Shown in pieces: positions 31,148-39,609 of a stretch of 64,000 nt of DNA. The position numbers and the translations under genes were made by a program. Positions within the stretch are counted from its first letter, which is position 1. Each line of letters opens with the position of its first letter. This DNA is from Planctomycetota bacterium. Its GTDB lineage: Bacteria; Planctomycetota; SZUA-567; H5-PLA8. The notes below the pieces were generated by a model that saw only the letters and a list, made by a program, of their open reading frames with translations, was not told where the DNA came from and ran no database searches. The stretch is from assembly GCA_027493525.1 (NCBI GenBank), contig JAOSKN010000002.1, positions 248,001 to 312,000 on the forward strand. Direction: 5' to 3'.

Positions 31148-33748
31148 TTACCACGCGAAGGTTGCCATGCCGGAGACGCCGCGCATTTCCCAGTACCTGC
31201 CGTAAGGCGAATCGACCCACCCGCCCTCGTATTTTTCGCCCGTGGTGTAGTAGTACACGCACGGGTTGAGCAAAACGTTGGAGTACTCTTCCAGCCCCGC
31301 GACGGGGAAGAAGCGCACCGTCGCGTGTTTCAGCCCCGTCAGCATCCAGCGAAATCGATAGCGGAAGTGCTTGGGGCTGGTGGGCTTCAGGATCAGCGTG
31401 CCGGCGTCCTGTTTGACAAAGACGCGGCATTCGCGGTGGAACCAGCGGTCGAAGCCGAACCAACCCGCGTCGTCTTCGATGCGCGTCTCGCCGCTGGTCA
31501 GCACCGGGATGCCAAGCGGGCTGGAGAGGCCGTACTCGACGCTAGGGTCCAGCGAATAGCCCGTGTAGACAAACCCGTTCCGGTGGCGCGCGACCATGAC
31601 ATGCGTCGCGCGCGGATCGACCCGTTGGCGCCGCACGCGGAAGCCCCAGCCCAGACGGTTCAACACCTGCCGCAGCAGGTTTTCGCCGGGGTAGGCCAGG
31701 CTGGGATCGCGCGCGCGCAGGCTGCGGCCGTGCAGGGCCTCGGACAGCACCGACGGCGTGCCGCGCACCCAACCCAGTTTGCCGCCGCCGGTGGAGCCGA
31801 TCACCGCCGCCGCGCGCGTGACGCCCGACGCGTCGCGGGCCGAGGCCACCACTTCGCAGCCGGCCAGTGCCTTTTCGCGCAGGCTGCCGGCGGCGAAGAC
31901 CGGGTCGTGCATCAGCCGCGGCGGCGGGCCTTTGCGGCAGGTGTCGTCACGCAGCACCGCATCGGCGATTTTGTACGCGTGGTCGATGCCGGCGGGGTCG
32001 ACGAACGGCGCGTCGTTGCGGCCCGGCAGCAGGTAGGCGTCGCCGTCTTCGTGCAACAAATCCAGCGTGCCGTCGATGCCGTCGTCCAGCGCCACGCCCA
32101 GGGCCTCGCGGAAGCGCGCCGAGGCGCGGTGGGTGGGGCCGTAGGCCAGCACGCGGCCGCCGGCGGCCAGGTGATCGAAGAGCGCCCGTTCCCATGCGCT
32201 GTTCGCTTCGGGCACGGGCGTGAGCAGCACGCTGGCGGCGTAGCGCCCCGCCTGTTCGCCCACGCCCCTCACGAGATCGTCGGCGTCCACCACGCCGGCC
32301 AGCGGCAGCCCGCGGTTGACGGCCTCCTGCACGAACAGGTCGCCGAAGAACACTTCATCCAGGCGGTTCTGCGCGAAGGTGTAGCGGTGGTACGCGTCGG
32401 TGGGGTAGACCCACAAGAGGGGCGGCGCGCCGTCGGGTCGCTTGGCCAGGCCGCGCTTGAGGTGCGGGACGGTCTCTTCGGCGAAGGTCTCTGGAATTTC
32501 GCCCCAGGCCGTATCGACGGAGAGAATCTTGACGTCGTTGATCGCGCGCGCCTTGCCGTCGGCGCCGACGCGGCACATGGACATGGACAGATAAATGTCG
32601 TGCGGCGAGCGGTCAAAGCGATCAACCCATGGCGAATTGCACCACCACGGGTCGGACAGGTAGAAGCGCAGCGGGAAGCTTTCGCCGTTGTAGCCCGCGA
32701 TCTGGCTCAGCCAGCCGGCCAGCGCGATGCCGTGGTTGCCGGTGATGGCCGGCCACGGCGTGTTGGGCTGGGGCGTGGTTTCGCCGGCCACTTTATAGAT
32801 GGCCTGATAATCGGTGGCGTGGTTGACCAGGTTCATGCCGGCGCTGAAGTCGGTGCCGCGGTTTTCGATGCGGGCCGTCGGGCATTCGGCGCGGAAGCGC
32901 TTCCAGAAATCGACCACCGCGTCGGCCAGCGCGCGGTTGCCTTCGGCATTGAACTTTTCGCCGTCGAAGAATTGGCCCTTGGCGCCCCACGCGTAGGGGC
33001 TGCGGCCGAAGCCGAACGAGTTCGAGAACCAGATGTAATCGAAGCCCAGGTCGTTGAGGTAATGCCGCGTCTGTCGGCCCAGGAAGGCGCCGAAGGGCAG
33101 GTCCTGCGGCAGGCCTTCGGGGAACCCGGCAAAGGCCTGCGGGTCGGCGTTCATGTGGCCGGTGCAGTCGATCATGCGCATGGCGCCGCCGCCGGTGATG
33201 AGGATCTCGGTGTGCTTTTCGTATCGGAACGGCGCGACGGAAAATTCGCTGCCAGGATCGAAGGGAATGCCGACTTCCACCGGCACGCCGCAGACGCGGC
33301 GTACCGCGCGCTTCATCGCCGCGACGATGCGTTTGACGTCGCCGTAGGTCATCTCGGGCGCGTCGGGCCGGTACAGGTAACCGCGCGTGACGATGGATTC
33401 CTTCAGCGGGTCGTCCTTTTCGCTCACCTTATAGGGCGTTTCTGCGTAGCCCATCCACTTGGCCCATTCCACGCGGTCGTCCAGCCGTCCGCGGTATTCC
33501 AGGATGTCGGTGCCGTCGCCCAGCCAGAAGAGAACCGACACGCGACGGGCGTGCTTCAGCAGCGGCCACCACTGCCGCGCCGCGTCTTCCATCACCCGTT
33601 CGACGTTCGCGTCGTCGTGCGGGACGAACGGCTTGGGGCTGATCTCCATCGTCACGTTTTGCAAAGGCTGGATGCGGTCGCGCGCGCCGCCGGGCGGCAG
33701 CGGCGCCACGGCGGGCTGGATGCCTGGCGTAGTCATGGCCGTACTCAT
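31148..33748 (-). CDS. Large GH42-like (TIM barrel plus GATase-like) protein
   Basis: The ATG at 33748 overlaps the isomerase stop (ATGA), giving an 866-residue protein. I do not recognise a named family. The first 450 residues read as a glycosidase-like TIM barrel (VTMEISPKPF, LGFDYIWFSNSFGFGRSPYA, WLSQIAGYNGESFPLRFYLS). Residues 460-620 look like the GATase-like trimerisation domain of GH42 beta-galactosidases (GLPLAGVVDADDLV, then LFDHLAAGGRVLAYGP). The C-terminal 200 residues are strand-rich (GFVYTGYSLDPSVEYGL, then FVKQDAGTLILKPTS). No signal peptide, so it should act on imported sugars in the cytoplasm. Catalytic acids could not be assigned. Confidence 0.7.
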   Translation of the reverse strand: MSTAMTTPGIQPAVAPLPPGGARDRIQPLQNVTMEISPKPFVPHDDANVERVMEDAARQWWPLLKHARRVSVLFWLGDGTDILEYRGRLDDRVEWAKWMGYAETPYKVSEKDDPLKESIVTRGYLYRPDAPEMTYGDVKRIVAAMKRAVRRVCGVPVEVGIPFDPGSEFSVAPFRYEKHTEILITGGGAMRMIDCTGHMNADPQAFAGFPEGLPQDLPFGAFLGRQTRHYLNDLGFDYIWFSNSFGFGRSPYAWGAKGQFFDGEKFNAEGNRALADAVVDFWKRFRAECPTARIENRGTDFSAGMNLVNHATDYQAIYKVAGETTPQPNTPWPAITGNHGIALAGWLSQIAGYNGESFPLRFYLSDPWWCNSPWVDRFDRSPHDIYLSMSMCRVGADGKARAINDVKILSVDTAWGEIPETFAEETVPHLKRGLAKRPDGAPPLLWVYPTDAYHRYTFAQNRLDEVFFGDLFVQEAVNRGLPLAGVVDADDLVRGVGEQAGRYAASVLLTPVPEANSAWERALFDHLAAGGRVLAYGPTHRASARFREALGVALDDGIDGTLDLLHEDGDAYLLPGRNDAPFVDPAGIDHAYKIADAVLRDDTCRKGPPPRLMHDPVFAAGSLREKALAGCEVVASARDASGVTRAAAVIGSTGGGKLGWVRGTPSVLSEALHGRSLRARDPSLAYPGENLLRQVLNRLGWGFRVRRQRVDPRATHVMVARHRNGFVYTGYSLDPSVEYGLSSPLGIPVLTSGETRIEDDAGWFGFDRWFHRECRVFVKQDAGTLILKPTSPKHFRYRFRWMLTGLKHATVRFFPVAGLEEYSNVLLNPCVYYYTTGEKYEGGWVDSPYGRYWEMRGVSGMATFAW

Positions 33749-35193
33749 CGAATCACCTCGCAGTCGACGTCCAGCAGCCGCGCGATGGCGGCCAGCGTGC
33801 CGGCTTCGTGGCCGATGCCCAGCGCGAAGTGGTGCGTGGGGCCGGCGGCCACCCATTTCTTCAGGAAGGTGCGCACGTCCGGGGGGAATTTGCCGTGGGT
33901 GTTGGTGTTGCCCGTGGGCGGGATGGGCCCGGGCAGGCTCTCGCCTTCGGCGATCACGAAGCGGAAGCGCCCGCCCCTGCCGACGCCGATGGACAGCATG
34001 GTGATGGGCCCCGTCTTGAGGCTGAATTCGACCGATGCGCCCGAGCCCGGCTTGCCGTGGTACTTCTTGAGCGACCGGATGACGGGTTTGCCTTCGGCGA
34101 TGCCGATGTGGTGCGGTCCGTCGTGGCCCACCAACACCGTGTCGCGTTCGAAGTCGACGGGGTGGAATTCGGCGAAGCTGCCGCCCATGCCCAGGCGGTC
34201 CATGATGAACATTGCCACGCAGGTTTTGATGTCGAATTCGCCGCACATGGGGAAGCCCGCGCCGGTCAGCAGCGAGTTGCCGACGATCAGGTTCGTTACC
34301 AGCGTGCGCATTTCGCCGCCGGGCTCGGCTTCGTAGTAGTACGCCAGCCCGTCCAGCTTTTTCTCGGCGATGAAACGGTCCAGCGCCACGGCCGCGCGCG
34401 CGGCGGTGTGCAGGTCCTTTTCGGTCAGTTTGGTCGTGACCGGGTCGCTGACCGGGTCGGGCGTGTCGAAGAAGTCCAGGATCGCCTGCTTCTTGGCTTC
34501 GACAGCCTTTGCGTCAGGCTCCAGGTAATGCCGCATGATGTCGTCGGGTTCGCACTGCGCGACGTGGCAGCCGAACGTGGCGGCCAGGGCCGTCGGGTCG
34601 GTGTGCATGTCGTACATCGCTTCCAGTACGTGGCCCATGTGGCCGATGCGCGCGCGGCGCAGCCCGCCCACGGCCTTGGCGATGCCGCACCAGCGGGTGA
34701 TTTCGCGGTCGGCGACCGGGTCGTTTTCCAGCGTGCCCAGGATCACCTCGGGGATGCGCTTGCCCATGCGCATCGCCACGCCGGTAAATTCCGGAACCGA
34801 ACAGAAATCGTCGTTGCATAACTGCATGTAGGTCGACGCTCGCGCGTAGTTCATCGCCTTCAGCGGCTGCAGCGCAGCGAGTACGATCGGCACGTCCAGG
34901 TTGCGGATGATGGGCGCGAATGTCGAGCTGGTGGCGTAGGTCACCATGTCGACGAACAGCACGTCCACGTCGGCGGCGCGGATCTTCGGCACCGCGCCCC
35001 AGCCGCTTTGGGGGTCGTCGATCAGCCCGAAGTCGGCGACTTCGACGCCTTCGCGCTGAAGGCGCTTGATCAGCACCGCGGTCTTGCGATGCATCTCGTC
35101 CAGCAGGCCCTCGAACTGGCTCCAGTAAGTATGGTGACCGACGGAGATCAAGCCGACCCTTGCATGCAGGGGTTTCAGACGTTTGAGTCGCAC
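33745..35193 (-). CDS. L-arabinose/L-fucose isomerase-family protein
   Basis: A 482-residue sugar-isomerase-fold protein with a GTG start after AAAGGACGAGAAAT. The N-terminal FucI/AraA-like domain opens VGLISVGHHTYWSQFEGLLD with the central strand DVDVLFVDMVTYATSS. The middle and C-terminal part contains YYYEAEPGGEMRTLVTN, the candidate metal-ligand regions GFPMCGEFDIKTC and FAEFHPVDFERDTVLVGHDGP, and THHFALGIGHEAGTLA. Family members interconvert aldoses and ketoses with Mn2+. The exact sugar cannot be told. First gene of the minus-strand group, divergent from the RACo gene across a shared promoter region. Confidence 0.85.
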   Translation of the reverse strand: MRLKRLKPLHARVGLISVGHHTYWSQFEGLLDEMHRKTAVLIKRLQREGVEVADFGLIDDPQSGWGAVPKIRAADVDVLFVDMVTYATSSTFAPIIRNLDVPIVLAALQPLKAMNYARASTYMQLCNDDFCSVPEFTGVAMRMGKRIPEVILGTLENDPVADREITRWCGIAKAVGGLRRARIGHMGHVLEAMYDMHTDPTALAATFGCHVAQCEPDDIMRHYLEPDAKAVEAKKQAILDFFDTPDPVSDPVTTKLTEKDLHTAARAAVALDRFIAEKKLDGLAYYYEAEPGGEMRTLVTNLIVGNSLLTGAGFPMCGEFDIKTCVAMFIMDRLGMGGSFAEFHPVDFERDTVLVGHDGPHHIGIAEGKPVIRSLKKYHGKPGSGASVEFSLKTGPITMLSIGVGRGGRFRFVIAEGESLPGPIPPTGNTNTHGKFPPDVRTFLKKWVAAGPTHHFALGIGHEAGTLAAIARLLDVDCEVIR

Positions 35194-35460
35194 TATTTCT
35201 CGTCCTTTCTCGTAAGGTCTTTCGCAGAGGGCGCATCAACTGGGATAAGCTTGGTAGCCACGCATGGCAACGGACGACTTTTGCCAATTCCTGCCCCAAA
35301 ATCCTCCTTGGGCGCACAATGGGCGCACAATCTCAGTTGACACGACGCTAATATGGGATAAGTATATATGGAAGTACATTAAATGGCCATGGACCGCTTG
35401 GTCTCAGCCGGACTAGGCTGTCTGTGTTCAAAAGTCGGGTTCGTTCTGGGTGCCCAACCC
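35194..35460. promoter_or_regulatory. Divergent promoter region with an 11-base tandem direct repeat
   Basis: Between the isomerase-like and RACo genes, GGGCGCACAAT occurs twice head to tail (35310-35320 and 35321-35331), right before a perfect -35 box TTGACA (35337-35342). AT-rich sequence follows (ATAAGTATATATGG) and can supply a -10, though the best match is only approximate (AAGTAT at spacing 17). The tandem boxes abutting the -35 look like an activator or repressor site for the plus-strand operon. Confidence 0.5.
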
Positions 35461-37368
35461 ATGTCGACACTGCGTATCCAACCCGACGAGCGGAGCATCA
35501 GGGTCTCTTCTGGGCAGACCGTTTATGAGGCCTGCCGGAATGCGGGTATCTTCATTCGATCTGCCTGTGGCGGCATGGGCACGTGCAATAAGTGCTTAGT
35601 GCGTGTGGTTCAAGGAGTTGCCGAGATTTCGACTCTGGATCGGCGTAATTTGCCACCTCGCGATTTGGAAGAGGGATACCGGCACTCCTGCATGTTTCGG
35701 ATTGTTGAAGACACCACCGTTGAAATCCCACAGGCCACACGCCCATACGGCGAGCGTATCCTGGCCGAGGGCAAGGGTTTCGCGGCCTTCTCGGGCTCGG
35801 CACTGGTGCGGCAGCACTACCGGAAGTTCGATCCGCCTTCGCGCGAAGACGGGGTAGGGGACTTCGAACGTCTCAAGCTGGCGCTTGGCTCCGCAGGCCG
35901 GGGCTTGACAGCCGATTTACTTGTCCTGCGCGCGTTGCCCGGCGTGCTACGCGAATCCGGTTTCGAGATCACCGCCACCTGCGCGGGCTCGCGCCTGCTG
36001 GCGGTTGAAGGCGGCGACCGCCGCGGTACGGCCTACGGATTGGCCTTCGACCTTGGCACGACCACCGTGGTCGGTTACTTGGTGGACCTCGTGCGCGGCC
36101 GGACGCTCGCCGTAGCCAGCCGTTCGAACCCGCAGGCGGTTCTGGGCCAGGACGTGATCGCGCGCGCGCAGCACGCGGGCCAAGGCGAGGCGGAGCGCCG
36201 CGAACTGCGGACGCCAATCGTGGACTGCCTACAAGCCATCGCGGCGGAGTGTGCGGCCCAGGCCGACGTGCCCCTCGAACGCTGCTTCGACGTCGCCATC
36301 GGCGGCAACACGATCATGCTGCACCTGCTGCTCGGCGTGAATCCGCATCCGATCACGGTCGTTCCGTTCGCCCCGGCCTGGACGGGCGCGCGCGAACTCG
36401 CCGCCGCCGACCTGGGGCTGGCCATACATCCGCTGGCGCGGGCGTACCTGCTGCCTTGCGTGGCCGGGTACGTGGGCGGCGACATCACGGCGGGCCTGCT
36501 GGCCACCGGGCTATGCGAGGGCGAGGAACTGACGCTCTTCGTCGATATCGGCACCAACGGCGAAGTGGTCCTGGGTAATCGCGAAGGCTGGCTGGCCTGC
36601 GCCGCGCCCGCCGGCCCGGCCTTCGAAGGGGCCCGGATTTCCTGCGGCATGACTGCGATGAGCGGCGCCATCGACGCCGTGACCTACGTGCCGGATGCGG
36701 CGGACCTGGAGCTTCACGTCCTTGGCGACGCGCCGCCGCGCGGCATGTGCGGCACCGGCCTGATCGACGGCGTAGCCGCGTTCCTCGAGACCGGCATGAT
36801 CGATGAACTGGGCCGGATCGTTTCTCTCGCCGAAGCCCGCTCTCGCCTGCCGCCCAAGCTGGCCGCGCGGATTCAGTTCGGCGAGAAGGGTGCGCGGATC
36901 GTACTGGTTCCCGCGGAGCGGACGTCCGATCGGCGCCGGGATCTGTGCCTTACGCAACGCGACATTCGCGAACTGCAACTGGCCAAGGGGGCGATTCGCG
37001 CGGCGGTGGACATGGTCCTGAAGTTGCGCGGCGTCGCGCCCGACGCCGTTAAACGCGTGCTGATCGCCGGAGGCTTCGGGAGTTTTGTCCGGCCGGCTTC
37101 CGCGCGCGCGATCGGACTGTTCCCGGCGAGCTTCACCGAGGGCCGGATGGAGTTTGTCGGCAATACAGCCGGGCTGGGGGCGTGCTTCTGTCTAGCGCAC
37201 CTCGAAGCGCGTTCGCGGATTGAAAAGCTTGCCCGGCAAACGGACTACGTGGAACTGTCGGCTCAACCGGACTTCACGACCGTATTCTCTGAGGCCATGG
37301 TCTTCCCGGAGCCGGAAGACCTCATTCAGAAATCCGAGCGTATCAGGTCGGACACGACCGGATCTTGA
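35461..37368 (+). CDS. RACo-type reductive activator of corrinoid proteins (2Fe-2S / DUF4445)
   Basis: A 635-residue activator. From the ATG at 35461 an N-terminal 2Fe-2S ferredoxin domain has cysteines C36, C42, C45 and C77 (SACGGMGTCNKC, then HSCMF). A linker and the ASKHA-type DUF4445 ATPase follow, with phosphate loops AFDLGTTTVVGYLVD and VDIGTNGEVVLGN plus AGGFGSFVRPASARAIG. The enzyme spends ATP to push an electron onto inactive Co(II) corrinoid proteins, restoring Co(I). An upstream ATG at 35383 would add 26 residues and has a somewhat better ribosome site, but family members begin at the ferredoxin. It is the only activator in the window. Confidence 0.92.
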   Translation: MSTLRIQPDERSIRVSSGQTVYEACRNAGIFIRSACGGMGTCNKCLVRVVQGVAEISTLDRRNLPPRDLEEGYRHSCMFRIVEDTTVEIPQATRPYGERILAEGKGFAAFSGSALVRQHYRKFDPPSREDGVGDFERLKLALGSAGRGLTADLLVLRALPGVLRESGFEITATCAGSRLLAVEGGDRRGTAYGLAFDLGTTTVVGYLVDLVRGRTLAVASRSNPQAVLGQDVIARAQHAGQGEAERRELRTPIVDCLQAIAAECAAQADVPLERCFDVAIGGNTIMLHLLLGVNPHPITVVPFAPAWTGARELAAADLGLAIHPLARAYLLPCVAGYVGGDITAGLLATGLCEGEELTLFVDIGTNGEVVLGNREGWLACAAPAGPAFEGARISCGMTAMSGAIDAVTYVPDAADLELHVLGDAPPRGMCGTGLIDGVAAFLETGMIDELGRIVSLAEARSRLPPKLAARIQFGEKGARIVLVPAERTSDRRRDLCLTQRDIRELQLAKGAIRAAVDMVLKLRGVAPDAVKRVLIAGGFGSFVRPASARAIGLFPASFTEGRMEFVGNTAGLGACFCLAHLEARSRIEKLARQTDYVELSAQPDFTTVFSEAMVFPEPEDLIQKSERIRSDTTGS

Positions 37369-37543
37369 ACACGAAAGTCCCGTATGGGGCTTCGGGGCGG
37401 GTTTTTCGTCGGTGCACGATGCGCGCTATGAGGGGCGGTGATCGAAATATAGTATATTTACATCGAATTATCCTATTGCGGCGGCTATCGGATGGGAGTT
37501 GAATATTCAGAGATTCAATCCAGGGCCAACGAGGGACCGATTC
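37369..37543. promoter_or_regulatory. Intergenic promoter region of the methyltransferase operon
   Basis: After the RACo stop, CCCG and CGGG can pair around 37390-37412, with TTTTT following: a weak terminator candidate. An AT-rich stretch at 37446-37476 (AATATAGTATATTTACATCG) is the best place for a promoter of the corrinoid-protein operon, in an otherwise GC-rich region. No sharper operator is visible. Confidence 0.4.
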
Positions 37544-38185
37544 ATGTCCAGTGAGGCGATTTTCGAGCAGCTTCGGGATGCCGTCCTTAACGGTAAGCGC
37601 AAGGACGCCGTCAAGCTGTGCGAAGACGGCTTGAAGGCCGGGGTGGCTGGCAAGGATCTGCTGACGCGGGGCCTGTTGGTGGGCATGGAAGAAGTGGGCC
37701 GGCGTATGCGCAGCGAAGAGTACTTCATTCCCGAAGTCCTGGTCGGCGCACGGGCCATGCAGTCGGCGTTGGAGGTCATTCGCGAGGACTTGGCGCAAAA
37801 CCCCGCCGCGCAGGTGGGCAGGGTGGTCATCGGCACCGTATCGGGCGACTTGCACGACATTGGCAAGAACTTGGTCGCGATCATGCTCACCGGCGCCGGC
37901 TTCGAAGTCATCGATCTGGGAATCGACGTGACCCCCGCGCGCTTCGTCAGCACCGCGCTGGAACGCAAGGCCGACGCGGTGGCCATGTCCGCGTTGCTGA
38001 CCACCACCATGGTGAACATGAAAGAGGTGGTGGATGAACTCCGGAAGGCGCACTTTGAGGGCAAGGTTGTCATTGGCGGCGCGCCGGTGACGCAAGAGTT
38101 CGCCGACAAAATCGGCGCGGATCTCTATGCCGGGGACGCCTCCGAAGGCGCGGAGAAGTTGAAGGCCCTGCTGCAAGCGGCCTGA
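37544..38185 (+). CDS. Corrinoid (B12-binding) methyltransfer protein, MtaC/MtbC/MtgC type
   Basis: A 213-residue protein. The B12-binding-2 helical cap spans about residues 1-88 (AIFEQLRDAVLNGKRKDAVK, GLLVGMEEVGRRMRSEEYFI). The Rossmann B12-binding domain carries the base-off/His-on motif D102-L-H104-D-I-G107 in GTVSGDLHDIGKN, then SALLTTTM and VIGGAPVTQEFADKIGAD. H104 should ligate cobalt from below. It would accept methyl groups from the many methyltransferases downstream and hand them to the MeTr. The start at 37544 is preferred over a TTG 45 bases upstream because the family begins here. It is the only corrinoid protein gene in the window and heads the long operon. Confidence 0.94.
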   Translation: MSSEAIFEQLRDAVLNGKRKDAVKLCEDGLKAGVAGKDLLTRGLLVGMEEVGRRMRSEEYFIPEVLVGARAMQSALEVIREDLAQNPAAQVGRVVIGTVSGDLHDIGKNLVAIMLTGAGFEVIDLGIDVTPARFVSTALERKADAVAMSALLTTTMVNMKEVVDELRKAHFEGKVVIGGAPVTQEFADKIGADLYAGDASEGAEKLKALLQAA

Positions 38186-38232
38186 GGCGGGCCGTGGCGT
38201 TGGGTTCGTGCATCTCGTAGGAAGGGTGTGCC

Positions 38233-39588
38233 GTGAAGCAGGCAGGGCCGTCGACGGTCTGGGACCGTCTCATGCTGGCCGCCGAATGGCCCTTCAAGCG
38301 ATACTTTTTTAATTGCCAGAAGTGCGGGCAGTGCCTGCTCAGCCAGACGGCCATGGTCTGCCCGATGAATTGTCCGAAGGGTCTGCGCAACGGCCCCTGC
38401 GGCGGCACCATCGAGGGACGTTGCGAGGTCTATACGGATCGGCCTTGCGTATGGGTGCGCATTCACGATAAGTCGGCCGGCGGCGCGGACGATCCCTGCC
38501 AGGTACGCGCGCCCTTCGACGAGCATCTGCTCAACACATCGAGTTACTGGAACCTCCTGACAGGCGCCGACCAAGCCACGCGCAAGCCGCGCGCGCTCGC
38601 GCAGGAACTCCGCACGTTCCGAGCCTCGCCCCAACGTACCGGCAGCCGTTTCGAACGACGGTTGCGCGGAGGACAACCGATCTTGACCGGCGAACTGCGC
38701 TGCCCGCGCAGCGCGCGCGGCATGCGCCGGGTCCGAGAGGAGATCGAAGCCCTCCTGCCGCTTGTCGATGCGCTGACGACCACGAGTAACCAAGGCGGCG
38801 TTCCGACGCGCTCGACGCTGGACGTCTCGCGCGAGGTTCACAAGCAGGGCGGTTGTGCGATCCCGACGCTCTGCGGGCGCGATATGAACCCCGCCGCGTT
38901 CGTCAGGAATCTCGTCGAGATCCGGGACGCCGGCCTGCAGGACGTCTTCTGCGTTACCGGCGATTGGCCGGCGCACGAGCCGCGGCAGCCGGTCTCCGTG
39001 CCGGAGACCCAGCGGCGCGCGTTCCGCATGGACGGCGCGCAGATGATCCACGAGGCGCGCAGCCTGGGGACGCTGGGCCGGGCGGCGTTCAGCCCGTTGC
39101 CCGCGGGAGCGGCCGCGCCCAGCCTCTTCGTCGGCGGCGCGATCAATCCCAATTCGGCGCCCCGCGAGGCGGTCATCCGGAGACTGGCGCAGAAGGCGGC
39201 CTGCGGCGTCGATTACATTTTCACCCAGGCCGTCTGCGACGTCGGGGTTTTCACGGACTTCCTGCGCGGATTTGAGACGTCCGGACTGCGGCCGCGACTC
39301 TTCGTCGTGGCTTCGGTGCCGGTCGTGGGGAGCCTGCGCGGAGCCGAGATTTTGAACGCGTTGCCGGGCGTGCGCCTGCCGGCGGCGGTGCTCGAACGTT
39401 TCGCGCAGGCCTCGGACATCGCGGCGGAAGGGAGTACCTGGACGCTCGAGGTGCTGGACGCCTTGGCCGGGTCCGTGGACGGCTTCCACCTGATGAATTT
39501 CGGGATGGCTTTGCCGCGGATGTGCGAAGTCCTGGAGCGCGCGCGCGGAAAGCTGACGCGCACGCCGAGCGCGCGGCAGGTCGCATAG
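38233..39588 (+). CDS. metF: MetV-MetF fusion: methylenetetrahydrofolate reductase with zinc/Fe-S-type N-terminal domain
   Basis: A 451-residue fusion with a GTG start. Residues 1-100 are a MetV-like MTHFR_C domain with the cysteine cluster NCQKCGQC, then CPMNCPKGLRNGPCGG and CEVY. Residues 130-435 are a MetF TIM barrel (TGELRCPRSARGMRRV, TLCGRDMNPAAF, VFCVTGDWPAHEP, GAAAPSLFVGGAINPNSAPR, DYIFTQAVCDVGVF). In acetogens MetV and MetF are separate subunits of the reductase that interconverts methyl- and methylene-THF. A fusion next to a corrinoid protein suggests it oxidises the methyl-THF formed by the next gene product, or in reverse supplies methyl groups. Confidence 0.88.
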   Translation: MKQAGPSTVWDRLMLAAEWPFKRYFFNCQKCGQCLLSQTAMVCPMNCPKGLRNGPCGGTIEGRCEVYTDRPCVWVRIHDKSAGGADDPCQVRAPFDEHLLNTSSYWNLLTGADQATRKPRALAQELRTFRASPQRTGSRFERRLRGGQPILTGELRCPRSARGMRRVREEIEALLPLVDALTTTSNQGGVPTRSTLDVSREVHKQGGCAIPTLCGRDMNPAAFVRNLVEIRDAGLQDVFCVTGDWPAHEPRQPVSVPETQRRAFRMDGAQMIHEARSLGTLGRAAFSPLPAGAAAPSLFVGGAINPNSAPREAVIRRLAQKAACGVDYIFTQAVCDVGVFTDFLRGFETSGLRPRLFVVASVPVVGSLRGAEILNALPGVRLPAAVLERFAQASDIAAEGSTWTLEVLDALAGSVDGFHLMNFGMALPRMCEVLERARGKLTRTPSARQVA

Positions 39589-39609
39589 CGGGAACGAAGG
39601 AGCCAACGC

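Noticed and set aside
30773-34336. A 1187-codon open frame on the plus strand opposite the isomerase and GH42-like genes
   Set aside because: It is a GC-rich antisense shadow: very high Arg/Ala/His content, no domain, no ribosome site, and it lies across three recognisable minus-strand genes and their junctions.
37385-37415. Strong rho-independent terminator after RACo
   Set aside because: The T-run is present but only four pairs of stem are convincing; kept only as a weak remark within the promoter region.
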